This document shows positions 17,104 through 24,680 of a stretch of DNA of 64,000 nucleotides, piece by piece. The notes under the pieces are model-generated. The model saw only the letters and a list, made by a program, of their open reading frames with translations, was not told the origin of the DNA and ran no database searches. Origin of the DNA: DASRAP01 sp964503275 (GTDB lineage Bacteria; Gemmatimonadota; Gemmatimonadetes; Gemmatimonadales; Gemmatimonadaceae); the NCBI GenBank assembly GCA_964503275.1, contig CAZCZO010000016.1, forward strand, positions 1-64,000, given 5' to 3'. Within the stretch, counting starts at the first letter, position 1. The number at the start of each line of letters is the position of its first letter. The position numbers were made by a program, and so were the translations under genes.

Positions 17104-17517
17104 GTGCGCTGGCTCGCGATCGACCTCGGCGATGCGCGTATCGGGTTGGCCGTCAGCGATCCGAGCGGGATGATCGCGTCGCCTGCGGGCTTCGTGGCCC
17201 GACGCCGCGGCAAGAAGATCCCCGTGGCGACCCTGATCGCGAAGCAGGTCGAGCTCGAGGCCGAAGGCTTCGTCGTGGGGCTGCCCCTCGACGGGGAGGG
17301 CAACGACACGCCCCGCGCGACCGACGCGCGCTGGCTGGCGGCGGAGCTGACGAAGCGCACCACGCTGCCGTCCCGCTTGGTGGACGAGCGCTACACGACC
17401 GCGATCGCCCGGCGGGCGATCCGTGAGATGGGCGGGGCGCAGCATGAACGCCGCGGCGATGTCGATGCGCTCGCCGCGACCGTATTGCTGCAGCACGCCC
17501 TGGGTCTCGATGCCTAA
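17104..17517 (+). CDS. ruvX: RuvX/YqgF Holliday-junction resolvase-like protein
   Basis: This 137-residue single RNase-H-fold domain is widely conserved, with a proposed role in pre-16S rRNA 5' processing as well as resolvase-like activity. Motifs are AIDLGDARIGLAVSD at the N-terminus (first catalytic Asp), a VVGLPLDGEG strand-loop, RLVDERYTT, and a C-terminal DVDALAATVLL with the last acidic position. Length matches the family (about 138). The GTG is one base after the rho stop and is followed by a protein whose start overlaps this gene by eight bases, so it is translated as part of rho-ruvX-mltG. Confidence 0.93.
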   Translation: MRWLAIDLGDARIGLAVSDPSGMIASPAGFVARRRGKKIPVATLIAKQVELEAEGFVVGLPLDGEGNDTPRATDARWLAAELTKRTTLPSRLVDERYTTAIARRAIREMGGAQHERRGDVDALAATVLLQHALGLDA

Positions 17518-18619
17518 GCGCCGCGCGCACCGGTGGCGGCGCTGGCGGCCGGTCCGACTCGCCGCGCTCGGGCTCTGCGCGGTCGTGCTGGCCCTGTGGT
17601 GGCGGTTCGACACTGCGACCCCGACGACAGGTGCGCCGGTGCGGGTGCTCGTGCCGTCGGGCGCGTCGTTCCGCGAGGCCGCCGACTCGTTGGGCGCGGC
17701 GGGCCTGCTACGCTCGCCGCGGCTCTTCGCTTGGTACGCGCGCGTGCAGGGGCGTGACCGGACCATCCGGGCCGGGACCTACGAGCTGCGACCGGGTCAG
17801 CCGTGGTCCGCGCTGATCGATGCGCTGCACACCGGGCGCGGCGTGGTCGCGACCGTGACGATCCCCGAGGGATGGATGCTGCGGCAGATGATCCCGCTGC
17901 TCTCGCGCACGCTCGACATCCCGCGCGACTCGCTCGAGGCCGCCGTGCGCGACAGTGCGTTGCGGGCGCGCGTGGGCACCCCGACGGAGACCCTCGAGGG
18001 CTACCTGTTCCCCGACACGTACACCTTCGCATCGGGGACCAGTGCGCGGCAGGTGGTCGCCGCGATGGTCGCGCGCTTCGAGCGCGCGTGGCGCCCCGAG
18101 TGGGACGCCCGCCTCGCGAGTCTGGGTCGTACGCGGCACGAGGTCGTGACCCTGGCGTCGATCGTGGAGCGCGAGGTGCGGCTCGGCGAGGAGCGTCCGG
18201 TGGTGGCCGCGGTGTACTGGAACCGCCTGCGCATCGGGATGCCGCTGCAGGCGGATCCGACGGTGATCTATGCGCTGGGGCGCTCGGTGTCGCGCGTGAT
18301 GTACGCCGACCTGGAGGTCCGCTCGCCCTACAACACGTACCGCAACGCGGGGCTCCCGCCGGGACCGATCGCTGCGCCCGGCGCGGCGGCCCTCGACGCG
18401 ACCGTGCATCCGGCGCAGGTCCCGTATCGCTATTTCGTTGCGCATCCCAGCGGGCACCATGAGTTCCGCACCACGTACCGCGAGCATCTCGAGGCGATCC
18501 GCGAAGTGCGGGCCCGGGCGCGCGCCGATTCGGCCCGGCGGGCACAGGCCGCCGCGAGCGCGGACACCGCGGGAACGGCGCCGCCCGCTACTCCTGGCGC
18601 AGATCAGGGCGGAGCATGA
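17510..18619 (+). CDS. mltG: Endolytic murein transglycosylase MltG
   Basis: This 369-residue protein cuts glycan strands and is thought to end peptidoglycan synthesis. A short basic N-terminus and one membrane helix (about 18-32, LAALGLCAVVLALWW) anchor it. A LysM-like subdomain follows (VPSGASFREAADSLG), then the YceG catalytic domain with GYLFPDTYTF, the active-site Glu220 in ASIVEREV, and ADPTVIYAL. Two late family signatures, SPYNTYRNAGLPPGPI and YRYFVA, are intact. The C-terminal 45 residues are an Ala-rich tail. The ATG overlaps the ruvX end by eight bases. The last 32 bases overlap the end of aroH on the other strand. Confidence 0.95.
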   Translation: MPKRRAHRWRRWRPVRLAALGLCAVVLALWWRFDTATPTTGAPVRVLVPSGASFREAADSLGAAGLLRSPRLFAWYARVQGRDRTIRAGTYELRPGQPWSALIDALHTGRGVVATVTIPEGWMLRQMIPLLSRTLDIPRDSLEAAVRDSALRARVGTPTETLEGYLFPDTYTFASGTSARQVVAAMVARFERAWRPEWDARLASLGRTRHEVVTLASIVEREVRLGEERPVVAAVYWNRLRIGMPLQADPTVIYALGRSVSRVMYADLEVRSPYNTYRNAGLPPGPIAAPGAAALDATVHPAQVPYRYFVAHPSGHHEFRTTYREHLEAIREVRARARADSARRAQAAASADTAGTAPPATPGADQGGA

Positions 18620-18962
18620 CCGCGTCGCGGAGGTACGCGTGACGCAGGTCGCCGCGACTGCGCCAGGTGTGGACGTGCAGCAGCACGCGGATGCAGCGCG
18701 GCAGCGCGCCATCCACCATCGCTTCCTGGGCGCAGATCATCGGGATGTCGGACCAGCCCACCAAGCGGGCGCCGTGCGCGGGGAACTCGCTGACGAGGTC
18801 GGGGGTGACGCTGAACAGCGCGCTGATCACCTCCTCGCGATCGACGCCGTTGAGGTGCAGGAGCTCATCGAGCAGCTCTTGCGTGGCGTCACGGATCTCG
18901 TGGGGGTCGTCGGTGGCGACGGTGATGGCGCCGCGCAGCGCGCGAACAGTGCGTACGGACAT
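18588..18962 (-). CDS. aroH: Monofunctional chorismate mutase, AroH type
   Basis: This 124-residue protein converts chorismate to prephenate in the Phe/Tyr pathway. It matches the small trimeric Bacillus-type enzyme (about 127 residues). VRALRGAITV carries the active-site Arg. LLDELLHLNGV and ISALFSVTPDL follow, and MICAQEAMVDGALPRCIRVLL holds the Cys, Glu and second Arg of the active site. HAYLRDAVMLRPDL closes the domain. The ATG lies 20 bases from the divergent thiE start, so the two share a very compact promoter region. The 3' end overlaps mltG. Confidence 0.93.
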   Translation of the reverse strand: MSVRTVRALRGAITVATDDPHEIRDATQELLDELLHLNGVDREEVISALFSVTPDLVSEFPAHGARLVGWSDIPMICAQEAMVDGALPRCIRVLLHVHTWRSRGDLRHAYLRDAVMLRPDLRQE

Positions 18963-18982
18963 AGCGAGGTGGTGGGGTGCCC

Positions 18983-19600
18983 ATGACGGGACTCCGCGAG
19001 GCCCTGCGCCTCCTGGTGATCACCGACGATCTGCGGGACGGCGTCGTGGGACTCGTCTCGCGCGCGGCAGCGGCCGTGGAGGGTGGAGCGACGATGATCC
19101 AAGTGCGCCTCAAACATGTGGAGGCCCGGACGTTGGCGGAAGTGACACGCGCGGTGGTGCAGGCGGTGCCGGTCCCGGTGCTGGTGAACGACCGTGCCGA
19201 TGTGGCGATCGCGGCGGGCGCGCATGGCGTGCATGTGGGCCCCGACGATGTGCCCGTGGAGGCGATCCGTCGCTTCGCACCACCGGGGTTCGTGATCGGC
19301 GCCTCGCTGGGCGCGGGCGATGACCCCACGGCCCTCGGCAGCGCCGATTACGTCGGGATCGGTCCGGTGTTCGCGACGGCGAGCAAGACCGATGCGGGCG
19401 CCGCGTTGGGCGTGGCCGGCTTCACCGCGCTGCGGGCCCTCGGTGCGCGCCCCACGGTGGCGATCGGGGGCATCACGGCGAGCCATGCGGCACTGCTCCG
19501 CGACGCGGGTGCCGACGGCGTGGCGGTGATCCAGGCGGTGATGGCGCAGGCCGATCCACGGTCGGCGGCGCAGGCGCTGCGGCGGGCGTTCGGCACATGA
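18983..19600 (+). CDS. thiE: Thiamine-phosphate synthase ThiE
   Basis: This 205-residue TIM-barrel enzyme would join the thiazole and pyrimidine halves of thiamine. Signatures are IQVRLKH (the usual form is QLR-x-K), VNDRADVA, GVHVGPDDVPV, YVGIGPVFATASKTDAG (phosphate and metal loop) and VAIGGI. The Arg/Lys pair that binds pyrophosphate is present, so activity is likely, although TenI-like paralogues share the fold. ATG at 18983 and GTG at 18977 are both possible; I prefer the ATG. No riboswitch is visible in the 20-bp space upstream. The stop overlaps the next start (ATGA). Confidence 0.88.
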   Translation: MTGLREALRLLVITDDLRDGVVGLVSRAAAAVEGGATMIQVRLKHVEARTLAEVTRAVVQAVPVPVLVNDRADVAIAAGAHGVHVGPDDVPVEAIRRFAPPGFVIGASLGAGDDPTALGSADYVGIGPVFATASKTDAGAALGVAGFTALRALGARPTVAIGGITASHAALLRDAGADGVAVIQAVMAQADPRSAAQALRRAFGT

Positions 19601-20760
19601 CGGCGCTGGCCGTGGTCACGCATCGCGGCGCGGCGCGCTGGGCGCAGGGGCACCCGTGGATCTTCCGCAGCGAGGTGCGGGAGCGCCCATCGACCGCCGC
19701 GGGGGCCGTGTTGGTGCAGGATCCCCATGGGGTGCGCTTGGGCTGGGCGCTGTGGAGCCCGGCGTCCGAGATCTCGCTGCGACTGCTGGACCGCGACGCG
19801 AACGCGCGCATCGACGGGGCGTGGTGGGAGGCGCGGATCGGCGCGGCCCTTGCGCGGCGTGCGCCGCTGGAGGGGCTGACCAATGCGTATCGCGTCGTGC
19901 ACGGTGAGGGCGACTACCTGCCCTCGCTGGTGATCGACCGCTACGACCAGTGGGTGGTGCTGCAGTTGCTGAGCGCGGGTCTCGAGGCCTTCCGTGCCGA
20001 GATCGTGGCGGCGGTCGATCGCGTGCTGCGCCCGGCGGGGATCCTCGCGCGGCATGATGTGTCGGTCCGCGCGCGTGAAGGCCTGCCCACGGCGGTCGAG
20101 CTGCTCGCGGGCGAGGTCCCCGAGACGATCGAGGTCCACGAGCACGGGGTGCGGTATCTGGCCGCGCCACGCGAGGGACAGAAGACCGGTGCGTTCCTGG
20201 ACCAGCGCGAGCATCGGGTGCTGATCGGCGCGCTCGCCCGCGGACGGGCCCTCGACTGCTTCAGCTATCATGGCTCGTTCGCGCTGCATCTGGCGGGCCG
20301 CGCGTCGGAGGTGACGGCCGTGGACATCTCCGCCGCCGCGCTGGCCCGCGTCGACGCGCACGCCGCGCGCAACGGGTTCACGAACATCCGCGCGGTCGAG
20401 GCCGATGTGTTCGAGTACCTGGCCGCGCAGGAGCGGGCCGGCGCGCGCTTCGACACCATCGTCGTCGATCCCCCGGCGTTCGCGAAGCACAAGGCCAGCG
20501 TACCCGCCGCGCTGCGCGGGTACCACGAGATCAATCGCCGCGCGATGCGTCTGCTGGCGCCGGGCGGCGTACTGCTCACCGCGAGTTGCAGCTTCCACGT
20601 CACCAAGCCGCTGTTCTGGGAGATGCTGCAGCGTGCGGCGTCCGAAGCGGGCGGGCGCTTGTCGCTGCGGAGCCTGACGGGGCAGGGTCTCGATCACCCC
20701 GAGCTGCTGACGGTGCCCGAGACCGGATACCTCAAGGGCGCGGTCATCCAGCGCGACTAG
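19597..20760 (+). CDS. RlmI-like 23S rRNA (cytosine-C5) methyltransferase
   Basis: This 387-residue protein has an N-terminal PUA domain (about 1-75, with GHPWIFRSEV), a linker with YLPSLVIDRY, and a class I SAM methyltransferase domain. The SAM-binding segment is ALDCFSYHGSFALHLA, the acidic ribose-binding residue is in VTAVDIS, and the motif IV/catalytic region reads VVDPPAFAKHK. A Cys in LLTASCSFHV is the expected catalytic nucleophile of RlmI/RlmK-type enzymes. Length fits RlmI (about 396). The ATG overlaps the thiE stop by four bases. Family is firm, but the exact rRNA position is inferred. Confidence 0.88.
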   Translation: MTALAVVTHRGAARWAQGHPWIFRSEVRERPSTAAGAVLVQDPHGVRLGWALWSPASEISLRLLDRDANARIDGAWWEARIGAALARRAPLEGLTNAYRVVHGEGDYLPSLVIDRYDQWVVLQLLSAGLEAFRAEIVAAVDRVLRPAGILARHDVSVRAREGLPTAVELLAGEVPETIEVHEHGVRYLAAPREGQKTGAFLDQREHRVLIGALARGRALDCFSYHGSFALHLAGRASEVTAVDISAAALARVDAHAARNGFTNIRAVEADVFEYLAAQERAGARFDTIVVDPPAFAKHKASVPAALRGYHEINRRAMRLLAPGGVLLTASCSFHVTKPLFWEMLQRAASEAGGRLSLRSLTGQGLDHPELLTVPETGYLKGAVIQRD

Positions 20761-21533
20761 CGCTGGCAGCCCGGGCACCAGTAGGTCGAGCGTCCGGACT
20801 GCGTTACGCGGGCGACCCGCGTCCCGCAGCGCGTACAGGGGAGCCCCTCCCGGTCATACACCTGCCACAGGTCGTGCCCCTGCTGGTCCTGGTAGCGCTG
20901 CGCGGGTGCCTGCCGCAGCACCTGCTTGATGGCCGCCACGAGCGCGGTGATCGACTCCGGCGGCAACGCGGACGCCACGCGCTGCGGCGCGAGCGCCGCG
21001 TGCCAGCAGGCCTCGGCCGCGTAGATGTTGCCGAGCCCGGCCACGATGCGCTGATCGAGCAAGGCAGGTTTGATCGCGCTGCGCGTCGTGGCGAGTGCGG
21101 CCGCGAGCACGGCCGGCGTGAAGCCGCGCGCGAGCGGCTCGGGGCCGAGGGCCAGCTGCGGCGGCGCATCGGAGGCGTGGTACGTCACGGTGCCGAGCGC
21201 GCGGGGATCGACGAAGGCCACGCGCGTGTCGGCGTCGGTGTGGATCACGAGCCGCGTGTGCGGCGGCAGCGGCATCGCGGGCGGGAGCGCGCGCCAGTCC
21301 CCGGTCATGCGGAAGTGGACGAGCAGGGTGGAGCCGTCGTCGAGGTGCAGGAGCTGGTACTTGCCGCGGCGTTCGAGGCGCACGATGCGGCGGCCGGCCA
21401 CGCGACGACGGTGTCCGGCGGGCAGCGCGGCGGCGAAGGCGGGATGGCGCGGCTCGACGCGCCGGATCCGACGCGCGAGGAGGGCCGGACGGATCCGCCG
21501 CAGTGCGGCAGCGACTTCGGGGAGTTCGGGCAT
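20757..21533 (-). CDS. mutM: Formamidopyrimidine-DNA glycosylase MutM
   Basis: This 258-residue base-excision repair enzyme acts on 8-oxoguanine and related lesions. The mature N-terminus PELPEV provides the catalytic Pro2 and Glu3. Lys in GKYQLLHL and the DPRALG segment follow. The helix-two-turn-helix carries AGLGNIYAAEACW. The C-terminal zinc finger has the four Cys of CTRCG and WCPGC. Length is slightly below the usual 270. The ATG is fixed by the need for Pro at position 2. The stop overlaps the stop of the convergent methyltransferase gene at the sequence CTAG. Confidence 0.95.
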   Translation of the reverse strand: MPELPEVAAALRRIRPALLARRIRRVEPRHPAFAAALPAGHRRRVAGRRIVRLERRGKYQLLHLDDGSTLLVHFRMTGDWRALPPAMPLPPHTRLVIHTDADTRVAFVDPRALGTVTYHASDAPPQLALGPEPLARGFTPAVLAAALATTRSAIKPALLDQRIVAGLGNIYAAEACWHAALAPQRVASALPPESITALVAAIKQVLRQAPAQRYQDQQGHDLWQVYDREGLPCTRCGTRVARVTQSGRSTYWCPGCQR

Positions 21534-21619
21534 CGATGGAGCAGCCGTGGGTGACGTTCGGGGCGGTCCCTCGTCCTCGCTCCTGAGGGCGTGTGTCTTG
21601 TCCCGGACGCGCGAGACGT

Positions 21620-21625
21620 TACATT
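21620..21625 (+). promoter_or_regulatory. TACATT -10 box upstream of the methyltransferase-like gene
   Basis: TACATT is followed by CG, and +1 is predicted at about 21632, two bases inside the ATG at 21630. This leaves open whether translation starts there or at the ATG at 21654. Confidence 0.45.
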
Positions 21626-21629
21626 CGTG

Positions 21630-22427
21630 ATGTTCCAACCCCTCACGCCGCCGATGGGTTTCTCGACTCGATTCTCGCTGAAGCAAGAGTACGACGCGTT
21701 CGTGGAACGCGAAGTCGAGGACTACAAGGAACGCTTGCCGCGTTCCGCGATCCTCAAGATCGCCGACGAAGCGGTCCTGCGCCTGCACGAGCAGGAGCAG
21801 GTGGCGTTGAATGAGATCCTCCTCTGCGACGAGGTGGACCGGATCATCACCGCGCGCTTGCGGATCCCCTCGTTCGGGACCTGGTCGCGCAAGCGACGCA
21901 AGGAACTGGCGACGCTGCGCCGCCCCGAAGCGTGGGGCTTGGCCGCCGACGCACCGCTGGTGCGGAACTGCCCCACCGTGACCGGCGCCCACGTTCTGGT
22001 CTCGCACCCACAGCATCAGACGGCCGCGCTGTTCCTGGCGGCGAACGGCTGCACGGTGAGCGCGCTGGAGCAGGAGGAGGATCACGTCGCCCGCGTGATG
22101 GAGATGGCGACGCAGCACGGGCTGGCCACGCGGGTGCAGCCCTGGGTCGGATCGCTCGACGGCTGGGCCCCGGACGAGCCGTTGTCGGCGGTGATCTGCT
22201 CGCAGGCGGCCTTCACAGGGCTGAGCGAGGAGCAGCGCTCGCGCGTGCTGGCGGTGCTCCAGAGCGCGACCCGCGACGGTGGCGTGCACCTGGTGGAGAC
22301 GCTGGTGGCGGGTCAGCAGCTGCTGGACCTGGCCGAACTGGAGCGCTGCTACGCCGGCTGGTCGATCAGCGTGGAGTCTGAGGGCGGCGGACTGGGCAGC
22401 ACATTCGTGGCGAAGAAGGTCGCGTAG
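21630..22427 (+). CDS. SAM-methyltransferase-like protein of unknown substrate
   Basis: This 265-residue protein opens with a charged helical region (about 10-70, FSLKQEYDAFVEREVEDYKER). Its C-terminal half has a Rossmann-like pattern: HVLVSHPQHQTAALFLAANG as the glycine-poor first loop, VSALEQEEDHVARV with the acidic second strand, RVQPWVGSLDGW, and AVICSQAAFTGLSEEQ. The usual GxGxG is degenerate (SHPQHQT), so SAM binding is uncertain. The start could be ATG 21630 or ATG 21654; the shorter form begins MGFSTRFSLKQ. It stands alone between divergent mutM and a hairpin terminator. Confidence 0.65.
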   Translation: MFQPLTPPMGFSTRFSLKQEYDAFVEREVEDYKERLPRSAILKIADEAVLRLHEQEQVALNEILLCDEVDRIITARLRIPSFGTWSRKRRKELATLRRPEAWGLAADAPLVRNCPTVTGAHVLVSHPQHQTAALFLAANGCTVSALEQEEDHVARVMEMATQHGLATRVQPWVGSLDGWAPDEPLSAVICSQAAFTGLSEEQRSRVLAVLQSATRDGGVHLVETLVAGQQLLDLAELERCYAGWSISVESEGGGLGSTFVAKKVA

Positions 22428-22445
22428 CGTATCGATTTGACACGC

Positions 22446-22475
22446 GCAGTCGTGTCACGATGTGACGGCGACTGC
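22446..22475 (+). terminator. Hairpin after the methyltransferase-like gene
   Basis: Outer stem GCAGTCG/CGACTGC and inner stem GTCAC/GTGAC surround a three-base loop, with a one-base bulge. It begins 19 bases past the stop. There is no T tract, so this could equally be a regulatory palindrome. Confidence 0.45.
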
Positions 22476-22659
22476 GCTCGGCGCCCACGCTGACAGCCGC
22501 AACATCATACGGATCAATCACTTACCGCGCCGCGTTTGCGTGGCACGTTTCGTGCTTCCTCTTGTGGGACGTTATGGTCACTCGCGTGGCGATGTTCGCC
22601 ACCGCCGATCGTGATCGATCTGCAGCATGCACACGCGCCCTTGGCGCGGGAGTCTCACG

Positions 22660-22812
22660 ATGGAACGCCTCATGGCCGCAGGACAGGACGACGACATCGT
22701 CGGGATCGTGATCTCGCGCGGCAGTCGCGCGCAGGACGAGCCGCGCTTTTCGATGTACGTCTGGGGTCCTGCTGAGCAGGAACCCGAGCTGCCGCAGCAG
22801 CGCGTGGCGTAG
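22660..22812 (+). CDS. Small protein of unknown function (50 aa)
   Basis: This 50-residue protein is not recognised. It has a mixed strand-like sequence (DDDIVGIVISRGSR, then PRFSMYVWGP) and a charged tail (EQEPELPQQ). The ATG at 22660 has GGGAG about seven bases upstream. An in-frame ATG at 22627 lacks a ribosome site. The codon pattern (third positions mostly G/C) fits a coding region, and a strong terminator follows 38 bases after the stop. It is a plausible real gene, but the case rests on context. Confidence 0.5.
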   Translation: MERLMAAGQDDDIVGIVISRGSRAQDEPRFSMYVWGPAEQEPELPQQRVA

Positions 22813-22850
22813 GCTGCCGGCGCGACAGCGCGCCCGACCCGCCCGAACCG

Positions 22851-22892
22851 AAAACACGAACGCCGGCCTGTGGGAGCCGGCGTTCGTGTTTT
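22851..22892. terminator. Strong bidirectional intrinsic terminator
   Basis: A perfect 17-bp stem (AAAACACGAACGCCGGC and its complement) has an eight-base loop. The A tract on the left and T tract on the right make it a terminator in both directions. It ends the small protein gene on the plus strand and the H1-like gene on the minus strand. Confidence 0.9.
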
Positions 22893-22906
22893 CGTTCCAA
22901 GCGCGA

Positions 22907-23080
22907 CTAGCGCTTCTTCGCGGCCTTCTTGGCGGTCTTCTTGCGCGCGACCTTCTTCGCGGCCTTCTTCACCGTCTTCTTGGCCGCCTTCTTCGCGACC
23001 TTCTTCCGCGTCACCTTCTTCGCGGCCTTCTTCACCGTCTTCTTCGCGGCCTTCTTGGCCGCCTTCTTCTTGGCAGGCAT
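22907..23080 (-). CDS. Histone-H1-like Lys/Ala-rich DNA-binding protein
   Basis: This 57-residue protein is made almost entirely of KKAAKK, KKTVKKAAKK and RKK repeats after MPAKKK, like the C-terminal tail of eukaryotic H1 and the chlamydial Hc proteins. It is expected to bind and compact DNA or to bind RNA by charge. The repeat is about 11-12 residues and internally duplicated. The ATG has AAGGAG seven bases upstream, which is one of the few clear Shine-Dalgarno sites in the window. A longer frame to 23206 has no such site. Its promoter appears to lie about 370 bases upstream, giving a long leader. It ends at a strong terminator. Confidence 0.85.
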   Translation of the reverse strand: MPAKKKAAKKAAKKTVKKAAKKVTRKKVAKKAAKKTVKKAAKKVARKKTAKKAAKKR

Positions 23081-23647
23081 CGTGTTGCTCCTTGAAAGGA
23101 GGTTGCTGACACTCGAACGTTCCCCCGGTGGATCGTCGAGTGGGATCCGCCGCGACCGCTGCCAGCGATACGCGTCGGAGTCGTGGCGCGGTCCGTGACC
23201 GCGCATGAACGATCACGTGATTCGCATCACGCCGAACGAGAAGGGATGGGAATGCGGTCGGGCGCGGTGGCCACGACGATGGATGGGGAGACGGCGACGC
23301 CCCCGCGCGTCGCGTGACGCGAACGGGGTGGAAGTGTGCTCCGCGGACGTTGCTCGTGGTGACGAGCCGTAGGCGGGAAGGTGCAACACGCTGTCTCTTC
23401 GCGAAGATGCCACGCAGTACCCTCGGACCGATGTCCGGTTGGTCGCTGTCCGCGAATATAGGAGCACCGCGAACTCCGCGCAATAGCACGCACCGTCCGG
23501 CGGTGCGCACCCCATCACTGCAGGGACGTGTGCGCGGCGCGATGCGCAACCGGCGGCGCTTACGCCACGCATCCCGCCATGCGAGTTTCCAGCAGGTGCG
23601 GCGGCGCGCATCACGCGTGCGGCGCACATCAACATTCTCGGGAGATC
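23081..23647. other. 567-bp gap between the H1-like gene and tdh
   Basis: No coding frame here is convincing. The gap holds a near-consensus minus-strand promoter (23455-23483), a 10-bp palindrome ATCACGTGAT at 23212-23221, and a small hairpin CGCACCG/CGGTGCG (23489-23507). The 3' part before tdh ends in AACATT-N-TCGGGAG-x3-ATG, giving tdh a GGGAG ribosome site. The stretch from 23081 to 23448 would be the leader of the H1-like mRNA or a small RNA. Confidence 0.5.
23455..23483 (-). promoter_or_regulatory. Minus-strand promoter upstream of the H1-like gene
   Basis: Read on the minus strand, TTGCGC (plus 23478-23483), a 17-base spacer and TATATT (plus 23455-23460) form one of the best promoters in the window. 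Predicted +1 is about 23448, 368 bases before the H1-like start codon. Confidence 0.6.
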
Positions 23648-24676
23648 ATGCGCGTGAGAGCGCTTGTGAAACGCAGTGCAGGACCGGGGTTCGTGCTGGC
23701 CGAGGTGCCGCAGCCCGAGATCCGCGACGACGAAGTCTTGATCCGCGTCCGCAACGCCGGGGTCTGCGGCACCGACGTCCACATCTATACGTGGGACGCG
23801 TGGGCCCAGGGCCGCTGCCGCCCCCCGTTCATCGTCGGCCACGAGTTCGCTGGCGAGGTCGCGGCGGTCGGGGCGCTGGTCACCGACGTGCGCGTCGGCG
23901 ACCGCGTGACCGCCGAGGGACACATCGTCCCGCCGCTGTCCTACTTCAGCCGCACGGGCCAGGCGCATGTGGATCCGGCGACGCGCATCATCGGCGTGGA
24001 CCGCGATGGCTGCTTCGCCGACTACATCGCGATGCCCGCGAGCAACGTCTGGCACCTGGATGACGCGATCCCCTTCGAGATCGGCGGCATCCATGACCCG
24101 ATGGGCAATGCCTTCCACACCGCGCTGACGGCGAACATCCCCGGCAGCGTCGTGCTGGTCACCGGCTGCGGCCCGATCGGCTGTTTCGCGGTGGGGATCG
24201 CGAAGGCGGCGGGCGCTTCGTGCGTGATCGCCACGGATCCCAACCCGACGCGCCGTGCGCTGGCGCTGCGCATGGGTGCGCACGAAGCAGTGGCCCCCCA
24301 GGACGCCGCCGACGCCGTCGCCCGCGGGTCGCGCGGGCTCGGCGCCGACGTCGTGCTCGAGATGTCGGGCGTGCCGGCGGCCGTGCATCAGGCCTTCGCA
24401 CTCGCGCGCCCCGGGGGCCGTGTGCAGCTGCTCGGCATCCCCTCGTCGACGATCGACATCGACTTCGCCACGGAGATCATCTTCAAGGGGCTGACCGTCT
24501 ATGGGGTCGTCGGCCGCCGGATGTACGACACGTGGTTGCAGATGACGCAGTTCCTCCGCTCGGGCGCCTTCGACCCGACGCCGGTGATCACACACCGCCT
24601 GCCGCTCGAAGCCTTTGACGAGGCCATGCGTCTCATCCAGGGCGGTGAGGCCGGCAAGGTGGTCTTCGAACTCTAG
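23648..24676 (+). CDS. tdh: L-threonine 3-dehydrogenase, lacking the structural-zinc cysteines
   Basis: This 342-residue zinc-type alcohol dehydrogenase has the length of E. coli Tdh (341). It would oxidise threonine to 2-amino-3-ketobutyrate for the next enzyme. Catalytic-zinc residues are present: Cys in GVCGTDVHIY, HE in GHEFAGEV, and an acidic/neutral ligand region in HDPMGNAFHTAL. The NAD site reads VTGCGPIGCFA. The loop that normally carries four structural-zinc Cys, just after EGHIV, reads PPLSYFSRTGQAHVDPATR with no Cys. The fold must hold this lobe another way. The ATG has GGGAG upstream. kbl starts four bases after the stop, which strongly supports the Tdh role. Confidence 0.9.
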   Translation: MRVRALVKRSAGPGFVLAEVPQPEIRDDEVLIRVRNAGVCGTDVHIYTWDAWAQGRCRPPFIVGHEFAGEVAAVGALVTDVRVGDRVTAEGHIVPPLSYFSRTGQAHVDPATRIIGVDRDGCFADYIAMPASNVWHLDDAIPFEIGGIHDPMGNAFHTALTANIPGSVVLVTGCGPIGCFAVGIAKAAGASCVIATDPNPTRRALALRMGAHEAVAPQDAADAVARGSRGLGADVVLEMSGVPAAVHQAFALARPGGRVQLLGIPSSTIDIDFATEIIFKGLTVYGVVGRRMYDTWLQMTQFLRSGAFDPTPVITHRLPLEAFDEAMRLIQGGEAGKVVFEL

Positions 24677-24680
24677 ACCG

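Noticed and set aside
23213..23527. Open frames in the gap between the H1-like gene and tdh
   Set aside because: They have no ribosome site or start near the mapped promoter, and their sequence is Arg/Ser-rich with no domain or fold signal.
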